Part shown: positions 1 through 6,250 of the stretch, piece after piece
How positions within the stretch are numbered: position 1 is the stretch's first letter
Layout: each line of letters starts with the position of its first letter
Source of the DNA: a candidate division LCP-89 bacterium
GTDB taxonomy: Bacteria; Electryoneota; B3-LCP
Assembly: GCA_025774735.1 (NCBI GenBank)
Contig: JALGZU010000130.1
Location: 1-7,732, forward strand
DNA: 7,732 nt
Direction: 5' to 3'
Program-made: the position numbers and the translations under genes
Notes under the pieces: generated by a model
The model's database searches: none
Seen by the model: only the letters and a program-made list of their open reading frames with translations
What the model was told of the DNA's origin: nothing

Positions 1-642
1 GACCGGGATCTCAATGAATACCACGGCTGCGAATACGACATGTCCAGGCCTGCAGTCCGGATCCGTTACCGCCTGAAATCTCTTTCTATCGAGGGCATGC
101 TGGCCCGCGAATATTCCTACTATAATGAATACTTCACCGAGTACGACTCAGAGGCGAATCTTTTGGGATTGACGGGCTCTTATGATCTGCCGGTTGGTCT
201 GGATGCTTCCCTGGGTTACATCTACAAGAACAGCGATAACATCGGTTTCAACCAGGCCACAATCACGACTCCCGATCCTACCGAAGAAGATACCGAATAC
301 GGCGACTCCTCCTACGAAGAAGACCGCTACCGGTTCTCTCTCGATTACACGCTGCCTATCGAAGATGAGTGGGAGTGGAGCGTCGGTATCGATTATGACC
401 GCTATAATCGCTACTATCAGAGCGAGTTGCCTTACGAATTGGATAAATTCCACAGCGGTCGCGAGGACCGGCGCGATGTCATCGAGCCGCATGTCTCATT
501 CTCGCCTTCATCCAGCGTCGATCTCGAATTTGGATTTACCTACGATCAGCGCAGAACGAAGTCAATCGATCCCATCGTTGCCAGCATAAAGAATTACATC
601 CGCCGCACCTACCGTGTAACGATGGTCTACCAGATCTTCTGA
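1..642 (+). CDS. Outer-membrane beta-barrel protein, C-terminal part (partial)
   Basis: The frame is open from the first base, so the true start lies upstream; the ATG at 40 is most likely an internal methionine. The visible 213 residues look like the end of an outer-membrane beta-barrel. Short stretches alternate polar and hydrophobic residues and are rich in Tyr, Phe and Trp (for example LGLTGSYDLPVG, ASLGYIYK, WEWSVGIDYDRYNRYY, VDLEFGFTYDQ). They are separated by acidic, flexible loops such as the one with PDPTEEDTEYGD. The last strand, YRVTMVYQIF, ends in phenylalanine, the usual C-terminal signal read by the BAM assembly machinery. The gene closes with tandem stops (TGA TAA). Cargo and family cannot be read from this fragment: a porin, a decaheme-associated barrel or the barrel domain of a larger TPR-type protein are all possible. 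Barrel assignment is fairly sure; function is unknown. Confidence 0.75.
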   Translation, partial: DRDLNEYHGCEYDMSRPAVRIRYRLKSLSIEGMLAREYSYYNEYFTEYDSEANLLGLTGSYDLPVGLDASLGYIYKNSDNIGFNQATITTPDPTEEDTEYGDSSYEEDRYRFSLDYTLPIEDEWEWSVGIDYDRYNRYYQSELPYELDKFHSGREDRRDVIEPHVSFSPSSSVDLEFGFTYDQRRTKSIDPIVASIKNYIRRTYRVTMVYQIF

Positions 643-677
643 TAAATCGGTAAAACCACGCATTAACTTACCTGCGT

Positions 678-1676
678 ATGGAAACATTACGGAAGCTCAT
701 CTTCATCATCTCACTGCTGGTGATCGTGTTGATGATGGGTGCCTTTGGATATAGCCTCATAGAGGGCTGGTCCTTCGCAGATGCCATCTACATGACGGTC
801 ATCACCGTGGCCACGGTCGGGTTTCGCGAAGTAGCGCCGCTGTCGCCGGCCGGAAAATTTTTTACGATTATCATCATTTTGGTCGGCGTGGGTGTTTTGG
901 GATTTACCCTCTCCAACTTTACCGCCTTCCTGGTCAGTGGTCAGATCTACAAGATATTGCGAGCGGGAAAAATGCAGAAGCGACTCTCCAGATTAAAGAA
1001 CCATTTCATCGTGTGTGGCTCGGGCAGAATGGGATCGGAAGCCGTGCGCGAACTGATCGCCGAAGATAAAGACATGGTGGTCGTGGAATGGAATGAAGAG
1101 ATTTGTGAGAAGTATGAGGACGAAGGCATCCCGGTAATCCAGGGTGATGCCACCGATGATGACGTTCTGCGCCATGCCAACGTTGAACACGCGAAGGGAC
1201 TACTCGCTGCTCTTCCAAATGACGTCGATAACGTTTACGTGTCACTGTCGGCCCGGGGATTGAATCCATCCCTGTTCATCATCGCCCGTGGAACCGATGA
1301 CGGTTCGCAAAGTAAACTGCTTAAGGCGGGAGCAGACCGGGTAATTCTGCCCTATCAGATTGGCGGAAGGCGCATGGCCTCCGTTCTGGTAAGGCCAGAA
1401 ATTGTCGATTTTCTGGATGTAATGATCGGCAATGACGAACTTTCCCTCCGCATGGAAATGGTACGAGTGGAGGAGAAGAGTTCCCTGGTCGGCAAAACTC
1501 TGAAAGAATCCAATATCCGGCGTGAAACCGGCGGAGCGTTGGTCATCGGGTTGATCCGGAAAGACCACCAGATGATCGCCAATCCTGACAGCGATACGAA
1601 AATTTTCGATGACGATCAACTGGTTGTTCTGGGTCGGGTTGAGCAGATCCAACAGCTTGAACAGATTGCGCATTAG
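678..1676 (+). CDS. Potassium channel with RCK (TrkA-N/TrkA-C) regulatory domains
   Basis: This 332-residue inner-membrane protein has the layout of a prokaryotic 2-TM potassium channel gated by cytoplasmic RCK domains. TM1 is about residues 7-27, the pore helix and filter 34-50, and TM2 about 60-88. A Rossmann-type RCK N-domain starts near 109 with the dinucleotide loop GSGRMG (114-119), an acidic residue at the end of the second strand (E137) and GDAT (156-159). A TrkA-C-like domain covers about 253-330. The filter reads TVGF (46-49) followed by RE instead of the classical TVGYGD, so ion selectivity is less certain than in a textbook channel. E137 suggests NAD(H) binding; this is inferred from the family. 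The start at 678 places TM1 right at the N-terminus, but no clear Shine-Dalgarno precedes it. The stop codon is directly followed by the ATG of the glycosyltransferase gene. The preceding gene ends 35 bases upstream and no promoter was recognised there. Confidence 0.93.
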   Translation: METLRKLIFIISLLVIVLMMGAFGYSLIEGWSFADAIYMTVITVATVGFREVAPLSPAGKFFTIIIILVGVGVLGFTLSNFTAFLVSGQIYKILRAGKMQKRLSRLKNHFIVCGSGRMGSEAVRELIAEDKDMVVVEWNEEICEKYEDEGIPVIQGDATDDDVLRHANVEHAKGLLAALPNDVDNVYVSLSARGLNPSLFIIARGTDDGSQSKLLKAGADRVILPYQIGGRRMASVLVRPEIVDFLDVMIGNDELSLRMEMVRVEEKSSLVGKTLKESNIRRETGGALVIGLIRKDHQMIANPDSDTKIFDDDQLVVLGRVEQIQQLEQIAH

Positions 1677-2783
1677 ATGGCCCGAATCCTTTACATATCG
1701 CCAGAACACGTCTCAGGAACTCTATCTCTCTTTCAACGCGGTCACCGGGCCAGAGGTCACGAGTGCCGCTACGTGACGTTTTTCCCCGCTTCATCCGGAT
1801 TTTCCGAAGACATCTGCCTGAACCTGCCGATGATGCCCGACGCTGCCTGGATTCGGCGGTTCAAAAAAGTGTTCTACCGTTCCACCCCTGAAATGACCGG
1901 GTCAGTCGATCGGCAGGGGTATCCACCAACCTGGCGTACCACCACAGCCGCGGAAGCGGTTTTTTTCTTTTTGCGGGATGCGTTGATGTCGGGAAAAATC
2001 AGCCGGGCTGCGCGTCGCTTCGAATTCGACCGCTTCGACATCTACCATCTCGACCAGGGTCTGGATTTCTTCCGGGACGGGCGTTTTATCCGGCGCATGA
2101 AACAAAGGGGTGCGACCGTCACCTGCTTCTACCATGGCACCGACCTGCGCCACCGGGGCGTCATTCCGGTTGTTGATGAAATCAGCGATCTGAACCTCAC
2201 CAGCGAACTGGATCTTCTCGATAAACATCCCAATATTAATTATTTGCATCTTCCTTTCGACGTTGATCGCTACGAGGTCAAGCAGGGGGAGAGCGACCCT
2301 TTAATTATCGGGCATGCTTGCCGGGCGCCATCTGCGCGGCATTTCAAAGGAACCGACCACATCATTCAAGTCGTAGAAGACCTGGAAAGGGATTATCCCG
2401 TCAAACTGGACCTGGTTGAAGGGTTGACCAATGAAGCGTGCCTGGCCAGAAAAGAACGCTGGGACATAGCCGTGGACCAGATCGCCGATCGTGGCGGCTG
2501 GGGCTACGGAATGAACTCCCTGGAGACGCTGGCGATGGGCATTCCCACCTGTACCCGCATGAACGACCGCTGTGAAGTCTTCTTCTCCGGTCATCCCTTC
2601 ATAAACGTCGATCAGGATACTCTCAGAGTCCGCTTGATCGAACTGATTGAAAATCCCGACTATCGTCGCGGCAAAAGGGAGGCAGGGCGGCGCTGGGTGC
2701 AGATGAAGCACAGCCTTGAAAGCGTCATGAACGAACTCTACGGCCACTACGCCGCTGCTGGCATTACCCTGAAGCCGTCATGA
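1677..2783 (+). CDS. GT-B type glycosyltransferase (GT4/GT1-like)
   Basis: The 368-residue product looks like a cytosolic retaining glycosyltransferase of the two-Rossmann GT-B fold. It opens with a typical first strand (ARILYISPEHVSG, where many relatives carry a glycine-rich acceptor loop). In the middle it has FYHGTDLRHRG (151-161), a motif seen in this superfamily. The C-terminal donor-binding half begins around 209 (LIIGHACRAPS, then KGTDHII at 224-230) and carries GGWGYGMNSLETLAMGIP (273-290). That last stretch matches the conserved region around the donor-binding glutamate (E283) of GT4-type enzymes. No signal peptide or membrane segment is visible. The ATG directly follows the stop of the potassium channel gene and no good ribosome site is seen, so translation is probably coupled to that gene. 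The stop overlaps another ATG (ATGA). A T7-C-T5 tract at 1960-1972 encodes VFFFL without disturbing the frame. Sugar and acceptor are unknown; surface polysaccharide or glycolipid synthesis is an inference. Confidence 0.82.
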   Translation: MARILYISPEHVSGTLSLFQRGHRARGHECRYVTFFPASSGFSEDICLNLPMMPDAAWIRRFKKVFYRSTPEMTGSVDRQGYPPTWRTTTAAEAVFFFLRDALMSGKISRAARRFEFDRFDIYHLDQGLDFFRDGRFIRRMKQRGATVTCFYHGTDLRHRGVIPVVDEISDLNLTSELDLLDKHPNINYLHLPFDVDRYEVKQGESDPLIIGHACRAPSARHFKGTDHIIQVVEDLERDYPVKLDLVEGLTNEACLARKERWDIAVDQIADRGGWGYGMNSLETLAMGIPTCTRMNDRCEVFFSGHPFINVDQDTLRVRLIELIENPDYRRGKREAGRRWVQMKHSLESVMNELYGHYAAAGITLKPS

Positions 2784-2872
2784 AACTGGTCTGGATCGTA
2801 CAGGATTTGCAATGGGGAAAGTTGGAGGAAAAGGTCATTGCCACAGTGTCGCGCCCTAACCAGGGATTATGA
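2780..2872 (+). CDS. Short ATGA-coupled ORF, possible glycosyltransferase remnant
   Basis: A 30-codon frame starts at the ATG that overlaps the TGA stop of the preceding glycosyltransferase gene by 4 bases, an arrangement typical of translational coupling. The first residues, MKLVWIVQDLQWG, resemble the first beta-strand and following turn of a GT-B glycosyltransferase. The remainder (KLEEKVIATVSRPNQGL) resembles nothing I recognise and ends at TGA. The most economical reading is the leftover 5' end of a deleted glycosyltransferase gene, or a chance ORF. A real micropeptide cannot be excluded. Confidence that it is a functional protein is low. Confidence 0.22.
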   Translation: MKLVWIVQDLQWGKLEEKVIATVSRPNQGL

Positions 2873-2904
2873 AAAAACCCAGTTGAAGACATCTTAACCA
2901 CCCG

Positions 2905-3828
2905 ATGATGGACGTCTCGATTATCATTCCTGCTTACAATGCTGCATCGACTATTGGATTGGTGCTGTCGGCGTTAGCCCATCAGGATTTCCCGGATTTC
3001 GAAGTCGTCGTCGTGGATGACTCGTCCGAGGATGACACCACGGACATCGCAGCCGGATTTTCCGATCAATTAAATCTCAGATTACTTCGACTCTCATCGA
3101 ATGCTGGAAGGGCGCACGCCCGAAATTGCGGCGTGGAGGAGTCGATGGGGGAGATCATCTTGCTGCTCGACGCTGATATCGAGGTTGTTCCTTCTTACGT
3201 GTCAATGCACAGGGATTTATATGAATCTGAGTTGACAGTTGTTGGTGTTGGAGCTCTGAAGTATCCACCCCCACTGGCTCGCAAGGCGATGGGCCGCTAC
3301 TACAGTCGCCGCGGCGCAGCACAGCTTGATCCTGGCCAACCGTTACCCGGGAGATACTTCATTTCGGGTTTGGCATCCTTCCGGAGATCGTTATTTACGC
3401 GTGTTGGCGGCTTCGATGAAGCTTTCCGTTTTTACGGAGAGGATCAGGAACTCGGCCTGCGGTTTCAAAAGGTGGGCGCTCATCTACTTCATCTGCCCAA
3501 TGCGGTCGGTTACCACCACCATCTTAGACCATTTGACGAAATCCTGGCAACTCTGGATAAATACGGTTTCGAGGGAATTCCGCTGGTATTGGAGAGACAT
3601 CCCGAGTTCGCACGGGATTTACGGCTCGAAGATTTGACGGGTAATCCTCCCATGAGCTGGTTTAAGGGAGCGATCCGCCGGTTTGCAGTAAATCCCCTTT
3701 TCAACGCGCCGCTGGCGGCCTTCGTAAAATATTTTGAATCCTATCCTCTGCCATCCCCATTGTTGACCTACCTGATCTACAGTGCCTATCGCCGCGGATA
3801 TATCCGCTATCGTCGTTCCGTGGGTTAA
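2905..3828 (+). CDS. Glycosyltransferase family 2 (GT-A fold)
   Basis: This 307-residue protein is a family 2 inverting glycosyltransferase. The N-terminus is the classic GT2 opening SIIIPAYNAASTIG (5-18). VVVDDSSEDDT (35-45) holds the nucleotide-binding aspartates. DAD at 89-91 is the metal-binding DXD motif. GGFDEAF with GED (168-180) supplies the likely catalytic base region, in the form common to rhamnosyl- and other GT2 enzymes. A histidine run, YHHHLRPF (203-210), follows, and a hydrophobic, aromatic-rich stretch near the C-terminus (about 260-300) may lie on the membrane surface. The first two codons are both ATG (2905 and 2908); either could be the start, and no clear ribosome site separates them. 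It lies 121 bases after another glycosyltransferase gene, which suggests a small glycan-synthesis group. Donor sugar and acceptor cannot be read from sequence. Family call is firm. Confidence 0.92.
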   Translation: MMDVSIIIPAYNAASTIGLVLSALAHQDFPDFEVVVVDDSSEDDTTDIAAGFSDQLNLRLLRLSSNAGRAHARNCGVEESMGEIILLLDADIEVVPSYVSMHRDLYESELTVVGVGALKYPPPLARKAMGRYYSRRGAAQLDPGQPLPGRYFISGLASFRRSLFTRVGGFDEAFRFYGEDQELGLRFQKVGAHLLHLPNAVGYHHHLRPFDEILATLDKYGFEGIPLVLERHPEFARDLRLEDLTGNPPMSWFKGAIRRFAVNPLFNAPLAAFVKYFESYPLPSPLLTYLIYSAYRRGYIRYRRSVG

Positions 3829-3850
3829 ACAATCCCCCCCCAAGAATCGC

Positions 3851-3879
3851 TTGACATTGGATCAACTCTTTAATACATT
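3851..3879 (+). promoter_or_regulatory. Candidate sigma-70-type promoter for the comM block
   Basis: TTGACA at 3851-3856 is a perfect -35 box. After a 17-base spacer comes TACATT at 3874-3879, which matches 4 of 6 positions of the -10 consensus TATAAT. Transcription would start near 3886 and leave a leader of about 70 bases before the comM ATG at 3957. This is the only substantial intergenic gap inside the window. The surrounding DNA is more AT-rich than the genes, which supports a promoter. No operator or terminator hairpin was recognised here. Confidence 0.55.
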
Positions 3880-3956
3880 ATAGGGCTTGAATTATTGGGA
3901 TCGCCTAGTCTCTAATTGTTCGTCTATTTTTTGCTCTTTTATTATTGGATGGTTCC

Positions 3957-5492
3957 ATGGTTCGAACGGTCTATTCCGCTGCCACACACGGCATTGACGG
4001 GTACATTGTTGTCGTCGAAACCAATCTGGAGGGATTCCTCCCGGGATACGCCACCGTCGGCCTGCCGGACAACGCTGTAAAGGAATCGAAAGAGCGGGTT
4101 CTGGCAGCGATCAAGAATTCCGGCTTTTTTTATCCCCAGAAGAGAATAACGGTCAACCTCGCACCGGCGGACGTCCGCAAGGAGGGGTCAAGTTACGATC
4201 TGCCCATCGCACTGGGCATTTTGGCAGCTTCGGGCCAGCTCGAATCGGAAGACCTCAAGGAATACGTTATCTTAGGGGAGTTATCGCTGGAAGGGGAAGT
4301 GCGCCCCGTCCGCGGAGCTCTCTCGCTGGCGCTGGCATCAGCGGCCAAAGGCTACAAACATATGATCGTACCCTCGGTCAACGCCAACGAAGCCGCCATG
4401 GCGCCGGGTATCCAGGTGTACAGCGTCAGCAGCTTGACGGAAGTGATTGAGTTTCTCAACGATGAGAAGAGGCTTCCGGTAACACACGTTAACACTGATC
4501 AGCTCTTCACGCAGCATTCCCGCTATCCCGTGGATTTGCAGGACGTCAAGGGTCAGGATGCCTCCAAGAGGGCGCTCGAGATCGCCGCGGCGGGGAGCCA
4601 CAATCTCATCATGATCGGTCCGCCGGGATCGGGAAAGACCATGCTGGCGAAGCGCTTTCCGACCGTGCTGCCGCAGTTGACCATCGATGAAGCTCTGGAA
4701 ACAACCAAGGTTCATTCGGTCGCCGGCTCTCTGCCGCCGGGACAGCCCCTGTTGGCGACGCGGCCCTACAGATCGCCTCATCACACCATTTCAAGCGCCG
4801 GATTGATCGGTGGCGGAAAGATCCCGAAGCCCGGCGAAGTGTCTCTGGCGCACCATGGTGTCCTTTTCCTGGATGAACTGCCCGAATATCGGAGGGATGT
4901 TCTGGAGGTCATGCGGCAACCAATGGAGGACGCCCAGGTGACTATCGCCCGGGCCATGATTTCCACAACCTACCCGTCGCGCTTCATGCTGGTCGCCGCC
5001 ATGAATCCCTGTCCCTGCGGATTCTACGGAGATTCCAAGAACGAGTGCACCTGTTCCCTGATGGCGATCCAGCGATACCGTTCACGCGTCTCCGGGCCTC
5101 TGTTGGACCGCATCGATCTCCATATCGAAGTGCCTGCAGTGAAGTTTGAAGATCTGGCGGGCCTCTCCGGCGGCGAGTCATCGGAAATCGTCCGCCGGCG
5201 GGTACAAAAAGCCAGGGAAGTACAACTGAGCCGGTTCAAGGGTCTGGACGGGATCTTCGCCAACGCTCATATGACATCGAGCGACCTGCAGAAGTATTGT
5301 CAATTGAATGAAGAAGGGATGAACCTGCTCCGCAGCGCCATTGATCGGCTGGGCTTGTCGGCGCGGGCATACGACCGCATCCTCAAGGTAGGGCGGACCA
5401 TCGCCGATCTGGAGGGGGCGGAAGAAATTTTGTCGGCCCATGTCGCCGAGGCGATCCAGTACCGGTCGCTGGACAGGGAGACGCTGATGTGA
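3957..5492 (+). CDS. comM: ComM/YifB family AAA+ ATPase (Mg-chelatase-like)
   Basis: The product (511 residues from this start) is full length for the ComM/YifB family, hexameric AAA+ helicases. ComM of naturally competent bacteria drives branch migration while incoming DNA is recombined; many non-competent bacteria also keep the gene. The N-terminal ChlI-like domain spans about 1-180, including GLPDNAVKESKERV (35-48). The ATPase core has Walker A GPPGSGKT (221-228), Walker B VLFLDE (302-307) and sensor-1 Asn350. The family's four-cysteine element follows (C352, C354, C364, C366), then the LLDRIDLH region with the probable arginine finger (R385). The C-terminal Mg-chelatase domain carries GLSARAYDRILKVGRTIADL (466-485). 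I chose ATG 3957 because homologues begin with a sequence like MVRTVYSAATHGIDGY; a TTG at 3945 would add four residues. A GGA at 3947-3949 could be a weak ribosome site. The stop overlaps the GTG start of the next gene. Confidence 0.96.
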   Translation: MVRTVYSAATHGIDGYIVVVETNLEGFLPGYATVGLPDNAVKESKERVLAAIKNSGFFYPQKRITVNLAPADVRKEGSSYDLPIALGILAASGQLESEDLKEYVILGELSLEGEVRPVRGALSLALASAAKGYKHMIVPSVNANEAAMAPGIQVYSVSSLTEVIEFLNDEKRLPVTHVNTDQLFTQHSRYPVDLQDVKGQDASKRALEIAAAGSHNLIMIGPPGSGKTMLAKRFPTVLPQLTIDEALETTKVHSVAGSLPPGQPLLATRPYRSPHHTISSAGLIGGGKIPKPGEVSLAHHGVLFLDELPEYRRDVLEVMRQPMEDAQVTIARAMISTTYPSRFMLVAAMNPCPCGFYGDSKNECTCSLMAIQRYRSRVSGPLLDRIDLHIEVPAVKFEDLAGLSGGESSEIVRRRVQKAREVQLSRFKGLDGIFANAHMTSSDLQKYCQLNEEGMNLLRSAIDRLGLSARAYDRILKVGRTIADLEGAEEILSAHVAEAIQYRSLDRETLM

Positions 5493-5965
5493 ACCCTGAG
5501 GCTCCCAGATTCATCCTCGACCGCGAACTCTATCCTCTGACCAGAGCACTGAGAATGCTGGGTCTGGATGCTATGAGTAGGGGAGATGTATCGTTGCGGG
5601 ACGCCGTCAAGAGCGCTATTGAGGAACGCCGGATTTGGATTCGGACCGGCATTTCTGCGCCGAGTTTGCAATACGGCATCCGCTATTTCCTGGTTGAGCC
5701 GGAAGACTTGAAAGATCAACTCGCTGCACTGTCAGAGAAGTATCCGATTCGAGAAGCCGCGGAACCGTTTTCACGCTGTTTGAAATGCAACTGTATCCTG
5801 ACCGCCCTACTTCGTACTGAAGCGAAGGATAGCGTACCTGAAAAAATCTATAAGACATTTCTGGATTTCCACCGTTGCCCGGTATGTGGCAGGGTTTACT
5901 GGCCAGGCAGCCACCTGGAGCGAATGCGGGAGAAACTCAACGCCTGGGGTTGGGAAAATCCATAG
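5489..5965 (+). CDS. Mut7-C family protein (PIN-like RNase domain plus zinc ribbon)
   Basis: The 158-residue protein matches the Mut7-C architecture: a small PIN-like nuclease domain followed by a zinc ribbon. The opening RFILDRELYPLTRALRMLGLD (7-27) follows the family pattern and keeps the first acidic residue (D11). The zinc ribbon is intact, with C97/C100 in RCLKCN and C130/C133 in RCPVCGRVYW, followed by GSHLERM (140-146), the family's usual ending. Between them the expected LTRD motif after the hydrophobic strand is replaced by WIRTG (50-54), so one catalytic aspartate appears to be lost. The protein may bind RNA or protein without cutting, or use other acidic residues such as D33 and D38. 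Translation starts at GTG 5489, overlapping the comM stop by four bases (GTGA), so expression is probably coupled to comM. Family assignment is good; activity is uncertain. Confidence 0.85.
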   Translation: MNPEAPRFILDRELYPLTRALRMLGLDAMSRGDVSLRDAVKSAIEERRIWIRTGISAPSLQYGIRYFLVEPEDLKDQLAALSEKYPIREAAEPFSRCLKCNCILTALLRTEAKDSVPEKIYKTFLDFHRCPVCGRVYWPGSHLERMREKLNAWGWENP

Positions 5966-5972
5966 CCCTGCG

Positions 5973-6224
5973 ATGGACAAGCTGTACGACAGTCTCACGC
6001 CCGAACAACAGAAGGAAGATCGGAAACTGCGAACTCTGCAGCGCCTGGTCGATGCTGCCGGCCGGCGCATCGTCACGGGAGCCTTGACCCGTTCGGAAGC
6101 GCGGACTCTGGCCGATGAAACCCGCAGCGCCGCCGCCAACATCGTGCCCGATCAGATGGAACTCTACGACCGCATCTACGGTTCACGCTTTCAATACTGG
6201 ATAGACCATTTTTGCATAGAATGA
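5973..6224 (+). CDS. Small helical protein of unknown function (83 residues)
   Basis: I cannot assign a function. The product is charged, lacks cysteine pairs, a signal peptide or membrane segments, and is probably mostly alpha-helical. One helix covers about residues 9-36 (EQQKEDRKLRTLQRLVDAAG), a second follows LTRSEARTLADETRSAA (38-54), and the C-terminal part reads PDQMELYDRIYGSRFQYWIDHF (59-80). The last segment, rich in aromatic and charged residues, looks like a conserved core of a family rather than random coding. The start at ATG 5973 lies 7 bases after the Mut7-C stop. An upstream in-frame ATG at 5886 would overlap the zinc-ribbon coding of that gene and is less likely. It sits in the comM transcription block and precedes the acyl-CoA ligase by 26 bases. 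That it is a real gene is supported by tight packing and good codon usage. Confidence 0.7.
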   Translation: MDKLYDSLTPEQQKEDRKLRTLQRLVDAAGRRIVTGALTRSEARTLADETRSAAANIVPDQMELYDRIYGSRFQYWIDHFCIE

Positions 6225-6250
6225 AGCTATGAAGGGACTTTATCTGTACG

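Noticed and set aside
182..589. 135-codon plus-strand open frame inside the barrel gene in another frame
   Set aside because: The overlapping frame has the barrel pattern and terminal Phe; this one is Ser/Thr/Pro-rich with no structure.
1242..1709. 155-codon minus-strand open frame opposite the potassium channel gene
   Set aside because: It lies antisense to a well-supported channel gene and its translation shows no recognisable domain; it is a shadow of the plus-strand codon use.
1960..1972. T7-C-T5 tract as a possible slippage or phase-variation site
   Set aside because: The frame is intact on both sides and the tract simply encodes hydrophobic Val/Phe/Leu codons; a similar T7 occurs in comM at 4125-4131.
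2301..2747. 148-codon minus-strand open frame opposite the GT-B gene
   Set aside because: Entirely within a convincing plus-strand glycosyltransferase and without domain features.
3881..3945. Terminator hairpin before the T-rich stretch upstream of comM
   Set aside because: TAGGGC at 3881-3886 and GCCTAG near 3902-3907 pair only imperfectly and the loop is long and AT-rich; no stable GC stem precedes the T-run.
4338..4784. 148-codon minus-strand open frame opposite comM
   Set aside because: Antisense to the conserved ComM core, including the Walker A region; no protein features of its own.
5886..5972. Longer N-terminus for the 83-residue protein, starting at ATG 5886
   Set aside because: It would overlap the conserved zinc-ribbon end of the Mut7-C gene, and the added residues look like out-of-frame translation.
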